From the NCBI GenBank assembly GCA_023438885.1, contig JAEXPS010000020.1:1-8647 (forward strand): 8,647 nucleotides of DNA. Direction: 5' to 3'. The stretch comes from Actinomycetes bacterium (GTDB lineage Bacteria; Actinomycetota; Actinomycetes; Actinomycetales; Cellulomonadaceae). The first letter of the stretch is position 1, and each line of letters begins with the position of its first letter. Below, piece by piece: positions 1 through 6,071 of the stretch. Both the position numbers and the translations under genes were made by a program. The notes beneath the pieces are model-generated. The model searched no databases and was not told the origin of the DNA. It was given only the letters and a program-made list of their open reading frames with translations.

Positions 1-38
1 GGGGTGGGGGGTGCGGTGGGGTGGGGTGGGGTGGGGGC
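1..38. repeat. G-rich tract of GGGG/GGGGG runs separated by T
   Basis: The first 38 bases are almost only runs of four to six G separated by single T, with one short GTGCGGT interruption. At least four G4 runs with 1-nt loops lie in 18-37, which matches the pattern for a stable intramolecular G-quadruplex on the plus strand. It lies three bases beyond the stop codon of the minus-strand FAD oxidase, so the G-rich strand is the template strand for that gene. It may act in transcription termination or may simply be a slippage-prone repeat. The left end is cut by the window. Confidence 0.6.
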
Positions 39-40
39 TG

Positions 41-1444
41 TCAGAGGGCGCGGAACTGGCGGGACTGGTCGATGACGCCCGCGGGGTCGTAATGCTCGGA
101 GATGCGGCGCAGGCGCAACGCGACGTCGGCCGGGTACACCCGCTCCACCCACTGTGGACCGTGACCCCATGCGAAGTTCGGGTAGGCGCCCTCGGCGGTG
201 ATCGGGGCGAGGCCGGCGAGAAGTCGGCGAGCGTCGGCGAGCAGCGGGTCGGCGATCTCCGGAACGAGCACGCCGGCGGTGAACACCATGTACTCGGCCT
301 CGCGCCAGGCGAAGGCGCTCGGGCCGTGCAGTGCGTCACGCATCGCACCCCCGACCCGGCGGATCTCGACGACGTTCTGCATGGTCGGGGTGCCCGGCCC
401 GGCCAGTCCGAGCAGCAGCTCGGCCCCCGGTGCCCCGAAGCGCTCGAGGAGCACGTGGTTGGTGTGCGCCGGCATCGGCTCGTCGGGGTCGGCGTGGATC
501 TCGCCGATGCGGCTGTAGGGCATCACGGCGACGGTGTCGACGAGCGGGGCGGCCACCGCGCGCAGGGCGCGGATCATCTCCTCGCCCACCGCCGGGTCGC
601 CGGTCCAGGCGAAGCGGACGTGCAGCGTGGTCTTGCCCGCCAGGAACGGCGGCACGCCCTCCATCACCGGCATCCGCATGATCGCGAACGAGGTGGTGCC
701 CTCGTCGGGCAGCAGCTCGGACCAGACGGCCCAGGTGCGCAACGCGGCCGGGACGTCGGGCTCGTCGAACCAGAGGCTGCCGCCGTAGATCTCGCGCTGG
801 TCGATCAGCTCGATCTCGACGGCCGTGACGATGCCGAGCGCACCCTTGCCACCGCGCAGTCCCCAGAACAGGTCGGGGTTCTCGGTGTCGCTCGCGCGGC
901 GCAGCTCGCCGTCGCCGGTGACGACCTCGAAGGCCAGGACGCGGTCCGACGACAGGCCGTGGCTGCGCACCAGCGGGCCGACCCCGCCACCGGTGAGGTA
1001 GCCGACGACCCCGACGGACGGCGCCGCGCCGCAGAGGCTGCCGAGGCCGTGGGGCGCCGCGGCCTCGTTGACGGCGCCCCAGCGCACGCCGGCGCCGACG
1101 CGTGCGGTGCGCGCGGCCGGGTCGATCGTCAGCTCGTCGAGCCCGCGGGTGGCGACCAGCACCGCGTCCGCCATGTCGTCGGACGGGCCGGAGTGTCCGG
1201 TCGACTGCACGGTGACCCGGGCGCCGTGGGCACGGGCGGCGCGCACGGTGCGCACGACGTCCTGAGCGCTGCGCGCCTCGACGACGAGGGCGGGGCGCTT
1301 GACGTCGATCACGTGCATCGTGGCGGTGAGCTCGACGTACTCCGGCGAACCGGGCAGGTGGATGCGGGCGACCGAGCCGTTCAGCGCGCGGTACAGGGCA
1401 TCGGTGCCCGGGGCGGCGGCCGCGGGGGTCTCGATGATGGTCAT
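41..1444 (-). CDS. FAD-binding oxidoreductase, berberine bridge enzyme / VAO type
   Basis: Encodes 467 residues, a normal length for this family of flavin-linked oxidases, which use covalent FAD to oxidise alcohols, sugars or secondary metabolites with O2. The FAD-binding (PCMH-type) domain covers roughly residues 46-218. STGHSG at 82-86 carries His84, the expected covalent FAD attachment residue, although the usual second Gly is Thr. APSVGVVGYLTGGGVG (about 141-156) is the pyrophosphate-binding loop, and NPDLFWGLRGGKGALGIVT (189-207) is highly typical. The C-terminal BBE segment starts near YPNFAWG (421-427) and ends with the usual HYDPAGVID. The position used for a second, cysteinyl FAD bond in bicovalent members is Ala141 here, so mono-covalent FAD is expected. 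The start at 1444 is preceded by GGAG at 6-nt spacing; the open frame further upstream is antisense to the next gene. No signal peptide is seen, so it is probably cytoplasmic. The substrate cannot be read from sequence. It is divergent from the monooxygenase/reductase pair and may share its pathway. Confidence 0.93.
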   Translation of the reverse strand: MTIIETPAAAAPGTDALYRALNGSVARIHLPGSPEYVELTATMHVIDVKRPALVVEARSAQDVVRTVRAARAHGARVTVQSTGHSGPSDDMADAVLVATRGLDELTIDPAARTARVGAGVRWGAVNEAAAPHGLGSLCGAAPSVGVVGYLTGGGVGPLVRSHGLSSDRVLAFEVVTGDGELRRASDTENPDLFWGLRGGKGALGIVTAVEIELIDQREIYGGSLWFDEPDVPAALRTWAVWSELLPDEGTTSFAIMRMPVMEGVPPFLAGKTTLHVRFAWTGDPAVGEEMIRALRAVAAPLVDTVAVMPYSRIGEIHADPDEPMPAHTNHVLLERFGAPGAELLLGLAGPGTPTMQNVVEIRRVGGAMRDALHGPSAFAWREAEYMVFTAGVLVPEIADPLLADARRLLAGLAPITAEGAYPNFAWGHGPQWVERVYPADVALRLRRISEHYDPAGVIDQSRQFRAL

Positions 1445-1504
1445 CGGTGTCTCCGTGTCTTCAGGGGGCCTCTGCGTCGCATCTCGACGCACCGGGTGAC
1501 AGGA

Positions 1505-1522
1505 GACACGTGACGTCGTGTC
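1505..1522. promoter_or_regulatory. Inverted repeat GACACG-N6-CGTGTC, candidate operator
   Basis: Perfect 6-bp arms (1505-1510 and 1517-1522) around a 6-bp spacer lie in the 195-bp divergent region, about 60 bp upstream of the FAD oxidase start. On the minus strand a TTGTAT hexamer (1530-1525) and a weak TCTCCT hexamer (1506-1501) flank it at 18-bp spacing, so the repeat would sit between -35 and -10 of an oxidase promoter. A dimeric repressor site is a reasonable inference. No regulator gene is in the window, and the promoter hexamers are weak. Confidence 0.35.
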
Positions 1523-1610
1523 AGATACAACGGACGTTCCGGGCATCGCGGTCACAGGGCGAGTGCGCGCCGGAATAGGGGCCGCCGAGCCGGGGTTGAG
1601 GCCACTGTTC

Positions 1611-1622
1611 ATGCAAACGCAT
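1611..1622. promoter_or_regulatory. Short inverted repeat ATGC-AAAC-GCAT upstream of the monooxygenase
   Basis: The arms ATGC (1611-1614) and GCAT (1619-1622) flank AAAC in an AT-richer patch 18 bp before the monooxygenase start. A TTGAGG hexamer at 1596-1601 and CATAGA at 1620-1625 (18-bp spacing) could form a weak promoter overlapping the repeat, which would give a very short leader. A DNA-binding site is possible, but four-base arms are also expected by chance. Confidence 0.25.
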
Positions 1623-1639
1623 AGATCGCGAGGCGCACC

Positions 1640-2824
1640 ATGCAGTTCGGCATCTTCTCCGTCGGGGACGTCACCACGGACCCGACGACCGGCCGCACCC
1701 CGGACGACACCGAGCGGGTGCGCAACATCCTGACGATCGCCGAGCACGCGGACCAGGCCGGTCTCGACGTCTTCGCCACCGGCGAGCACCACAACCCGCC
1801 CTTCGTGCCGTCGTCGCCCACCACGATGCTCGGCTACCTGGCGGGCCGGACGAAGCACATCACCCTGTCGACGGCGACCACGCTGATCACCACCAACGAC
1901 CCCGTGCGGCTCGCGGAGGAGTACGCGATGCTCCAGGTGATCTCCGACGGCCGGATGGACCTGATGATGGGCCGCGGCAACACCGGCCCCGTGTACCCGT
2001 GGTTCGGCAAGGACATCCGCCAGGGCATCCCGCTGGCCATCGAGAACTACGCCTTGCTGCGCCGGCTCTGGACCGAGGACTCGGTCGACTGGACCGGCAG
2101 GTTCCGCACCCCGCTGCAGGGCTTCACCTCGACGCCGCGGCCGCTGGACGGCGTGCCGCCGTTCGTCTGGCACGGCTCGATCCGCTCCCCCGAGATCGCC
2201 GAGCAGGCCGCGTTCTACGGTGACGGCTTCCTGCACAACGCGATCTTCTGGCCGCTGGAGCACACGGCGGCGATGGTGAACTTCTACCGGCAGCGGTTCG
2301 AGCACCACGGCCACGGCCGGGCGGACCAGGCGATCGTCGGCCTCGGCGGCCAGGTGTTCATGCGGAAGAGCTCGCAGGACGCGTGGAACGAGTTCCTGCC
2401 CTACTTTAACGACGCCCCGGTCTACGGGCACGGCCCGTCGATGGAGGACTTCACGCGGGAGACCCCGCTGACCGTCGGCTCGCCGCAGCAGGTGATCGAC
2501 CGGTACGGCGCGTTCTGGGAGCAGGTGGGGCACTACCAGCGCCAGCTGTTCCTCATCGACCACGCCGGCCTGCCGCTGAAGACCGTGCTCGAGCAGATCG
2601 ACATGCTCGCGCAGGACGTGGTGCCGGTGCTGCGCCGGGAGGCCGAGCTTCGCCGGCCCGCGGACGTCCCCGCGAACCCTCCGACGCACGCCGAGCGGGT
2701 CGCCGCGGCCCGCGCCGCGGGTGACGTGCATGTCCAGCCCGTCGCTGCGGCCGACCACTGGACCGGCACGATCGCCGAGGACGACATCGAGGCCGCCGAC
2801 GCGGCCACCGTCCGCATCCCGTGA
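1640..2824 (+). CDS. Luciferase-like FMN-dependent monooxygenase, CE1758 family
   Basis: Encodes 394 residues of the bacterial luciferase-like (LLM) TIM-barrel superfamily. These enzymes use reduced FMN and O2 to oxygenate an organic substrate. The N-terminus MQFGIFSVGD is the first barrel strand. It is followed by AEHADQAGLDVFATGEHHN (about 33-51), the classic LLM EHH segment, then by the TTLITTNDPVRLAEEYAMLQVISDGRMDLMMGRG region that leads into the phosphate-binding part of the barrel. The length, the C-terminal extension after about residue 335 and the directly following reductase match the CE1758-type subgroup, in which an LLM is paired with a dedicated FMN reductase. The ATG at 1640 has GAGG at 6-nt spacing. 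No signal peptide or membrane helix is present, so it should be cytoplasmic. It relies on external reduced flavin, presumably from the 2911-3528 gene. The last ~60 residues are polar, Ala-rich and probably flexible. Substrate unknown. Confidence 0.92.
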   Translation: MQFGIFSVGDVTTDPTTGRTPDDTERVRNILTIAEHADQAGLDVFATGEHHNPPFVPSSPTTMLGYLAGRTKHITLSTATTLITTNDPVRLAEEYAMLQVISDGRMDLMMGRGNTGPVYPWFGKDIRQGIPLAIENYALLRRLWTEDSVDWTGRFRTPLQGFTSTPRPLDGVPPFVWHGSIRSPEIAEQAAFYGDGFLHNAIFWPLEHTAAMVNFYRQRFEHHGHGRADQAIVGLGGQVFMRKSSQDAWNEFLPYFNDAPVYGHGPSMEDFTRETPLTVGSPQQVIDRYGAFWEQVGHYQRQLFLIDHAGLPLKTVLEQIDMLAQDVVPVLRREAELRRPADVPANPPTHAERVAAARAAGDVHVQPVAAADHWTGTIAEDDIEAADAATVRIP

Positions 2825-2832
2825 CGCCCTGC

Positions 2833-2862
2833 CCCGCCCCACGCCCGTGGAATGGGGGCGGG
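2833..2862 (+). promoter_or_regulatory. GC-rich inverted repeat between monooxygenase and reductase
   Basis: CCCGCCCC (2833-2840) and GGGGCGGG (2855-2862) are perfect complements around a 14-nt loop. An alternative smaller hairpin pairs CCAC (2839-2842) with GTGG (2847-2850). It begins 8 bp after the monooxygenase stop, and no U tract follows. It could stabilise the upstream message end or attenuate transcription into the reductase. An intrinsic terminator of the classic form is not supported. Confidence 0.4.
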
Positions 2863-2910
2863 AGCGGGGGCGTTGTGGGGCCTGAGCAGGTGAACGTGAG
2901 GGGAACGGCA

Positions 2911-3528
2911 GTGAGCAACGCGTCGATCGTCGTGATCTCGGGTGGGGTGTCGCAGCCCTCGTCGACCCGCCTGCTGGCGGACCGGCTGGCGCAGGCAGTG
3001 GCCGACGAGCTCGTCGTGCGCGGCCGCGAGGCGCAGATCCGCACCATCGAGGTGCGCGACCTCGCTCACGACGTCGTCAACATGACGCTGACGGGGTTCG
3101 CCCCTCAAGCCCTCGCCGACGCGCAGGCGGCCGTCGCCGCCGCGGACGGCGTCGTCGCCGTCACCCCGGTGTTCACCGCCGGCCCGGCGGGGCTGTTCAA
3201 GTCCTTCGTCGACGTGCTGGACACCGCGGCCCTCGACGGCACTCCCGTGCTGCTCGGTGCCACCGGCGGCACCGCACGCCACTCGCTCGTGCTGGAGTAC
3301 GGCGTGCGCCCGGTGTTCACCTATCTGCACGCCGACGTGGTCCCGACGTCCGTCTTCGCCGCGACCGACGACTGGGCCGACGACTCGGGCCGGGTCAGGC
3401 CGCTGCCGGAGCGCATCCGGCGGGCCGCCGCGGAGCTCGCCGAACGCGTGGCCGCCCGGGAGCCGACCCGCCGCGCTGGGCTGTACGACGACGTGCCCAG
3501 CTTCGAGGAACTGCTCGGCGGGGCGTGA
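2911..3528 (+). CDS. LLM-partnered NAD(P)H:FMN reductase, CE1759 family
   Basis: Encodes 205 residues with a flavodoxin-like NADPH-dependent FMN reductase fold. It is expected to transfer hydride from NAD(P)H to FMN and supply FMNH2 to the upstream luciferase-like monooxygenase. The first beta strand SIVVIS is followed by a Gly/Ser loop, GGVSQPSSTR (11-20), that should hold the FMN phosphate. TPVFTAGPAGLFKSFVD (85-101) is the second flavin-contacting segment, with the characteristic P-x-F-T-x-G-x-x-G-x-x-K pattern. LLGATGGTARHSLVLEYGVRPVF (114-136) is typical of the CE1759 group. The GTG start at 2911 was chosen because GAGGGGA lies 6 nt upstream and the fold begins directly after it. The frame is open back to 2821, where a GTG overlaps the monooxygenase stop, but the extra 30 residues look non-coding. 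The 86-bp gap to the monooxygenase contains a GC-rich hairpin. Co-transcription is likely. Confidence 0.92.
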   Translation: MSNASIVVISGGVSQPSSTRLLADRLAQAVADELVVRGREAQIRTIEVRDLAHDVVNMTLTGFAPQALADAQAAVAAADGVVAVTPVFTAGPAGLFKSFVDVLDTAALDGTPVLLGATGGTARHSLVLEYGVRPVFTYLHADVVPTSVFAATDDWADDSGRVRPLPERIRRAAAELAERVAAREPTRRAGLYDDVPSFEELLGGA

Positions 3529-3539
3529 AACCGCTCCCA
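3526..3539. promoter_or_regulatory. Degenerate CebR/CelR-type operator upstream of the glycoside hydrolase
   Basis: TGAAACCGCTCCCA matches 11 of 14 positions of the cellobiose-repressor consensus TGGGAGCGCTCCCA, with the right half intact. Its first three bases are the stop codon of the FMN reductase. It overlaps the expected -35 position of the TAGCGT -10 element at 3558, a good place for repression. A second, exact copy lies inside the gene at 3712. LacI-family CebR/CelR repressors bind this palindrome and are released by cello-oligosaccharides; binding here is inferred. Confidence 0.5.
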
Positions 3540-3557
3540 CGCCGCGTCGCGACCCGC

Positions 3558-3563
3558 TAGCGT
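3558..3563 (+). promoter_or_regulatory. Candidate -10 element TAGCGT of the glycoside hydrolase promoter
   Basis: TAGCGT within CGCTAGCGTCGA fits the TANNNT form common in high-GC actinobacteria and lies 33 bp before the start codon. No good -35 hexamer is visible at 17-18 bp, where the CTCCCA half of the operator sits. GAGG (3577-3580) and GGGA (3584-3587) provide the ribosome binding site. Confidence 0.4.
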
Positions 3564-3596
3564 CGAGGGGCCTCCCGAGGAAAGGGACCCCGCACC

Positions 3597-5447
3597 ATGT
3601 CCGCACCGTCGCGCATCCTGGCTGCAGGGACGACGATCGCGCTCCTGCTCGCCGTCGCCGCTTGCACCGATCCCGCCGAGCCGAGCCCGCAAGGCAGCTC
3701 CGATCCCGACTTGGGAGCGCTCCCATTCCGGGACGCGACGCTTCCTGTCGCGGAACGCGTGGACGACCTCCTGGGCCGGATGACCCTCGAGGAGAAGATC
3801 GGCCAGATGACCCTCGTCGAGCGATGGGCCCTGGCGCCGGGCGACGTCTCGTCGGGACGCGTCGGGAACGTGCTGAGCGGCGGCGGCGACTGGCCGGCGG
3901 ACAACTCGCCGGCCGGGTGGGTGGAGGCGATCGACGCCCTCGACGCCCAGGCGGCCAGCAGCCGGCTCGGCATCCCCCTGCTCTACGCGGTGGACGCCGT
4001 GCACGGCTTCGGCCACCTGCCGCAAGCGACGGTGTTCCCCCACCAGATCGGCCTCGGTGCCACCGGTGACCCCGAGCTCGTCGGGCGCGTCGGGGAGGCG
4101 GTGGGCGACGAGCTCGCCGCTCTCGGCATCGACATCGACTACGCGCCCGTCGTCGGCCCGGCGCGTGACGACCGCTGGGGCCGCACGTACGAGGCCTACG
4201 GCGAGGACCCGGCGGCCTCTGCGCAGCTGAGCGAGGCGTTCATCGTGGGTCTGCAGGGCACGGGAGTGCTGGCCACGGCCAAGCACTACCTCGGCGACGG
4301 CGGCACGCAGGGCGGCACGGACCGGGGCGACGTCGACGCGACCGACGAGGAGGTCCGCGAGCTGTTCCTCGAGCCCTACCGCCGGGCCGTCGATGCGGGC
4401 GTCGCGTCGGTGATGGTCAGCTTCTCCAGCATCCGGGGCGAGCCGATGACCGCCTCGGAGCACTGGGTGACCGACGTGCTCAAGGGCGAGCTCGGGTTCG
4501 AGGGCTTCGTCGTCTCCGACTACGCCGCCGCCCAGCTCCTGGACGGCGATGCGGGCGACCTGTCCGACGAGGACGTGCGGCGCACCATCGCCGCCGGCAT
4601 CGACCTGGTGATGGTGCCCACCGACACGGCGACGTTCCACCAGCGGCTGACCGCGCTCGTGGAGAGCGGCGAGATCCCGACGGACCGCATCGACGATGCC
4701 GTGCGCCGCGTGCTCACCGCGAAGTTCGAGGCGGGGGCGTTCGAGCGCCAGGGCGGGGACCCGCAGCGACTCGCCGGGTTCGGCTCGCAGGAGCACCGTG
4801 ACCTGGCCCGCGAGGCCGTGGCCCGGTCCGTCGTCGTCCTCGCGAACGACGACGACACGCTGCCGCTCGCTGCGAGCGGTCGAGTCCTGGTGGCGGGCGC
4901 CGCGGCGGACGACCTCGGCCGCCAGAGCGGCGGCTGGACGCTCGGCTGGCAGGGACAGGAAGGCAACCTCCGCGAGGGCACGACGATCCTCGAGGGTGTC
5001 CGTGAGCTCGTCGGCGACGCCGGCGTCACGTACTCCCCCGACGGCTCGGCGACCGGGCCGTTCGACGCCGCGGTCGTCGTGGTGGGCGAGCGGCCCTACG
5101 CCGAGTGGGAGGGCGACCTCGGCGACGGCGACATGCGCCCGGCGCCCGACGAGGCGGCGCTGGTGCGGCAGGTGGCGGCGCTGGGCGTGCCGACGGTGCT
5201 CGTGCTGCTGTCCGGCCGGCCTCTGGACATCACGCCGGAGCTGGCGCTGGTCGACGCGGCGGTGGCCGCGTGGCTGCCCGGCACGGAAGGCGGCGGCGTC
5301 ACCGACGTGCTGTTCGGCGAGGAGCCGGCCAGCGGCCGGCTCCCGGTGTCGTGGCCCACCTCGGTGGCCCAGGAGCCGATCAACGACGGCGACGGCCAGG
5401 AGCCGGCGTTCCCGCTCGGCTGGGGCATCGCCTACCCCGCCGGCTGA
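3597..5447 (+). CDS. Glycoside hydrolase family 3 lipoprotein, ExoI-like glucan glucohydrolase
   Basis: Encodes 616 residues. The first 23 form a lipoprotein signal peptide with lipobox VAAC (Cys23), so the enzyme should be anchored on the outer face of the membrane. The two-domain form without a fibronectin-like tail matches ExoI-type exo-beta-glucan hydrolases and bacterial 1,4-beta-glucan glucohydrolases, which release glucose from the non-reducing ends of beta-glucans and cello-oligosaccharides. Conserved residues in the barrel domain are Asp133 (VDAVHG), Arg193 (RWGRTYEAYGEDP), Lys229-His230 (AKHYLGDGG) and the nucleophile Asp308 (GFVVSDY). In the second domain, GGWTLGWQG (445-453) supplies the Trp residues that stack on substrate, and Glu503 in VGERPYAE aligns, from memory of barley ExoI, with its acid/base Glu491. 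LLSGRPLDI and AAWLPGTEGGGVTDVLFG near the end are typical. The usual Glu before the second Trp of the GGWT motif is Gly450. It is transcribed alone; a CebR-like operator lies inside codons 39-43. Exact substrate (cellobiose, laminarin or xylan oligomers) is unproven. Confidence 0.95.
   Translation: MSAPSRILAAGTTIALLLAVAACTDPAEPSPQGSSDPDLGALPFRDATLPVAERVDDLLGRMTLEEKIGQMTLVERWALAPGDVSSGRVGNVLSGGGDWPADNSPAGWVEAIDALDAQAASSRLGIPLLYAVDAVHGFGHLPQATVFPHQIGLGATGDPELVGRVGEAVGDELAALGIDIDYAPVVGPARDDRWGRTYEAYGEDPAASAQLSEAFIVGLQGTGVLATAKHYLGDGGTQGGTDRGDVDATDEEVRELFLEPYRRAVDAGVASVMVSFSSIRGEPMTASEHWVTDVLKGELGFEGFVVSDYAAAQLLDGDAGDLSDEDVRRTIAAGIDLVMVPTDTATFHQRLTALVESGEIPTDRIDDAVRRVLTAKFEAGAFERQGGDPQRLAGFGSQEHRDLAREAVARSVVVLANDDDTLPLAASGRVLVAGAAADDLGRQSGGWTLGWQGQEGNLREGTTILEGVRELVGDAGVTYSPDGSATGPFDAAVVVVGERPYAEWEGDLGDGDMRPAPDEAALVRQVAALGVPTVLVLLSGRPLDITPELALVDAAVAAWLPGTEGGGVTDVLFGEEPASGRLPVSWPTSVAQEPINDGDGQEPAFPLGWGIAYPAG
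3704..3733. promoter_or_regulatory. Exact CebR/CelR operator inside the glycoside hydrolase gene
   Basis: The core TGGGAGCGCTCCCA at 3712-3725 is a perfect 14-bp palindrome identical to the operator known for the Streptomyces cellobiose repressor CebR and Thermobifida CelR. Symmetric outer arms TCCCG (3704-3708) and CGGGA (3729-3733) extend the dyad with 3-bp gaps. It sits 116 bp into the coding region, between the lipoprotein signal and the first conserved domain. The encoding codons TTG, GGA and CCA are uncommon in DNA with such strong GC wobble bias, which suggests selection on the DNA itself. Binding would block elongation or allow looping to the 3526 site. Confidence 0.8.
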
Positions 5448-5453
5448 CGGTCC

Positions 5454-5495
5454 CAGCGTCCGAGGTACAGCGTCCGAGGTACAGCGTTCGGGGTC
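5454..5495. repeat. Three tandem 14-bp repeats after the glycoside hydrolase
   Basis: CAGCGTCCGAGGTA occurs twice exactly (5454-5467, 5468-5481) and a third time with three mismatches (5482-5495). The repeats fill most of the 67-bp gap between the convergent ends of the glycoside hydrolase and the beta-helix gene. No protein is encoded there. A weak stem (5505-5509 with 5517-5521, GGCCT/AGGCC) follows. The repeats probably arose by slippage; a role is not evident. Confidence 0.75.
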
Positions 5496-5514
5496 AGGCT
5501 GGGGGGCCTTCGCC

Positions 5515-5919
5515 TCAGGCCGCGGGTGTCCAGGCAGAGCGGCCGCGGCCGGAGCTCGCACGCTCGGTGACGGTCGTCTCGGCCTCCACCAGCACGCCGT
5601 GCTCGACCACGGCGCGGGCGGCGACGGTGACGCGGCTGCCGAGCCGCGCCCGAAGGCCGACCACGGCGTCCTTCCCGACGTGCACGTGGGTGCCGAGCCG
5701 GGCTCCGGCCTGCACCTTGGCGCCGGCCTCCAGCCAGGTGTGGGCACCGATCCGCACGTCCGGCCCGACCACCGCGCCCGGGTCGACCCAGGCGGTGGAC
5801 GCGACGAACGCCGACGGGTCCACGCGGGCACCCGCCGCCACCAGGCCGTCACCGTTCTCGTGCCGCCGGTACCGGACGACGGTTCCGTCGTCCTTCTCGA
5901 GATCCTCATAGCGCTTCAT
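5515..5919 (-). CDS. Left-handed beta-helix (hexapeptide-repeat) protein
   Basis: Encodes 134 residues. After a charged 25-residue head (MKRYEDLEKDDGTVVRYRRH...) come 16 consecutive hexapeptides without a break (26-121), such as RVDPSA, WVDPGA, RIGAHT, KVQAGA, RLGTHV and HVGKDA. Each has the aliphatic residue at the second position expected of a left-handed beta-helix, giving just over five triangular coils, and a short Gly/Ser/Arg tail follows. The fold is shared by acyltransferases and gamma-class carbonic anhydrases, but there is no loop-out, no C-terminal acyltransferase helix and no clear triad of zinc-binding His. His60 and His78 are one coil (18 residues) apart and should stack, with His80 nearby. 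Automatic annotation as a transferase would be over-specific. The start at 5919 is chosen because the fold begins soon after; the frame is open to 6018, but those residues look non-coding and neither start has a strong ribosome binding site. Cytoplasmic, function unknown. Confidence 0.82.
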   Translation of the reverse strand: MKRYEDLEKDDGTVVRYRRHENGDGLVAAGARVDPSAFVASTAWVDPGAVVGPDVRIGAHTWLEAGAKVQAGARLGTHVHVGKDAVVGLRARLGSRVTVAARAVVEHGVLVEAETTVTERASSGRGRSAWTPAA

Positions 5920-6019
5920 GTCGCTCGGCCCAACGCCGGGTGCGGCCAGGGTGTTCCGCTGATCGCCGACGGCGAACGACGCGCCCGGCCTCGGGTAGCG
6001 ATCCGCCGACCTGCGCATC

Positions 6020-6025
6020 TAGCCT
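6020..6025 (+). promoter_or_regulatory. Candidate -10 element TAGCCT of the DUF937 gene
   Basis: TAGCCT in GCATCTAGCCTGGGCG has the TANNNT actinobacterial -10 form and lies 46 bp before the DUF937 start, giving a leader of about 40 nt with AAAGGAG at 6060-6066. No convincing -35 is present. The remaining divergent region (5920-6071) shows no clear promoter for the minus-strand beta-helix gene. Confidence 0.4.
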
Positions 6026-6071
6026 GGGCGCACGCTCGGGCAGAGGCCCGCGCGCCCCCAAAGGAGACGAC

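Noticed and set aside
11..1513. 500-codon plus-strand ORF opposite the FAD oxidase
   Set aside because: The composition is Gly/Ala/Arg/Asp/His-rich with no domain, while the opposite strand has clear FAD motifs.
1445..2842. Open minus-strand frame extending the FAD oxidase upstream by 466 codons
   Set aside because: It is antisense to the monooxygenase, its translation is low-complexity and rich in Arg, Val, Gly and His, and a good ribosome binding site exists at 1444. It is a GC-bias shadow.
2860..2873. CGGGAGCGGGGGCG as another CebR site
   Set aside because: Only the left half matches; it lies in a G-rich stretch where such half-sites are expected by chance.
2821..2910. GTG at 2821 overlapping the monooxygenase stop (GTGA) as the FMN reductase start
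   Set aside because: Coupling would be attractive, but the added 30 residues are Pro/Gly-rich and cover the GC hairpin, and the 2911 GTG has a strong GAGGGGA ribosome binding site right before the first strand of the fold.
3321..5909. 862-codon minus-strand ORF opposite the glycoside hydrolase
   Set aside because: No recognisable motif, and it is antisense to an enzyme with all catalytic motifs intact.
5920..6018. Longer start for the beta-helix protein at 6018
   Set aside because: The extra 33 residues do not resemble the fold, and the region is needed for divergent promoters. The weak ribosome binding site at 5919 leaves some doubt.
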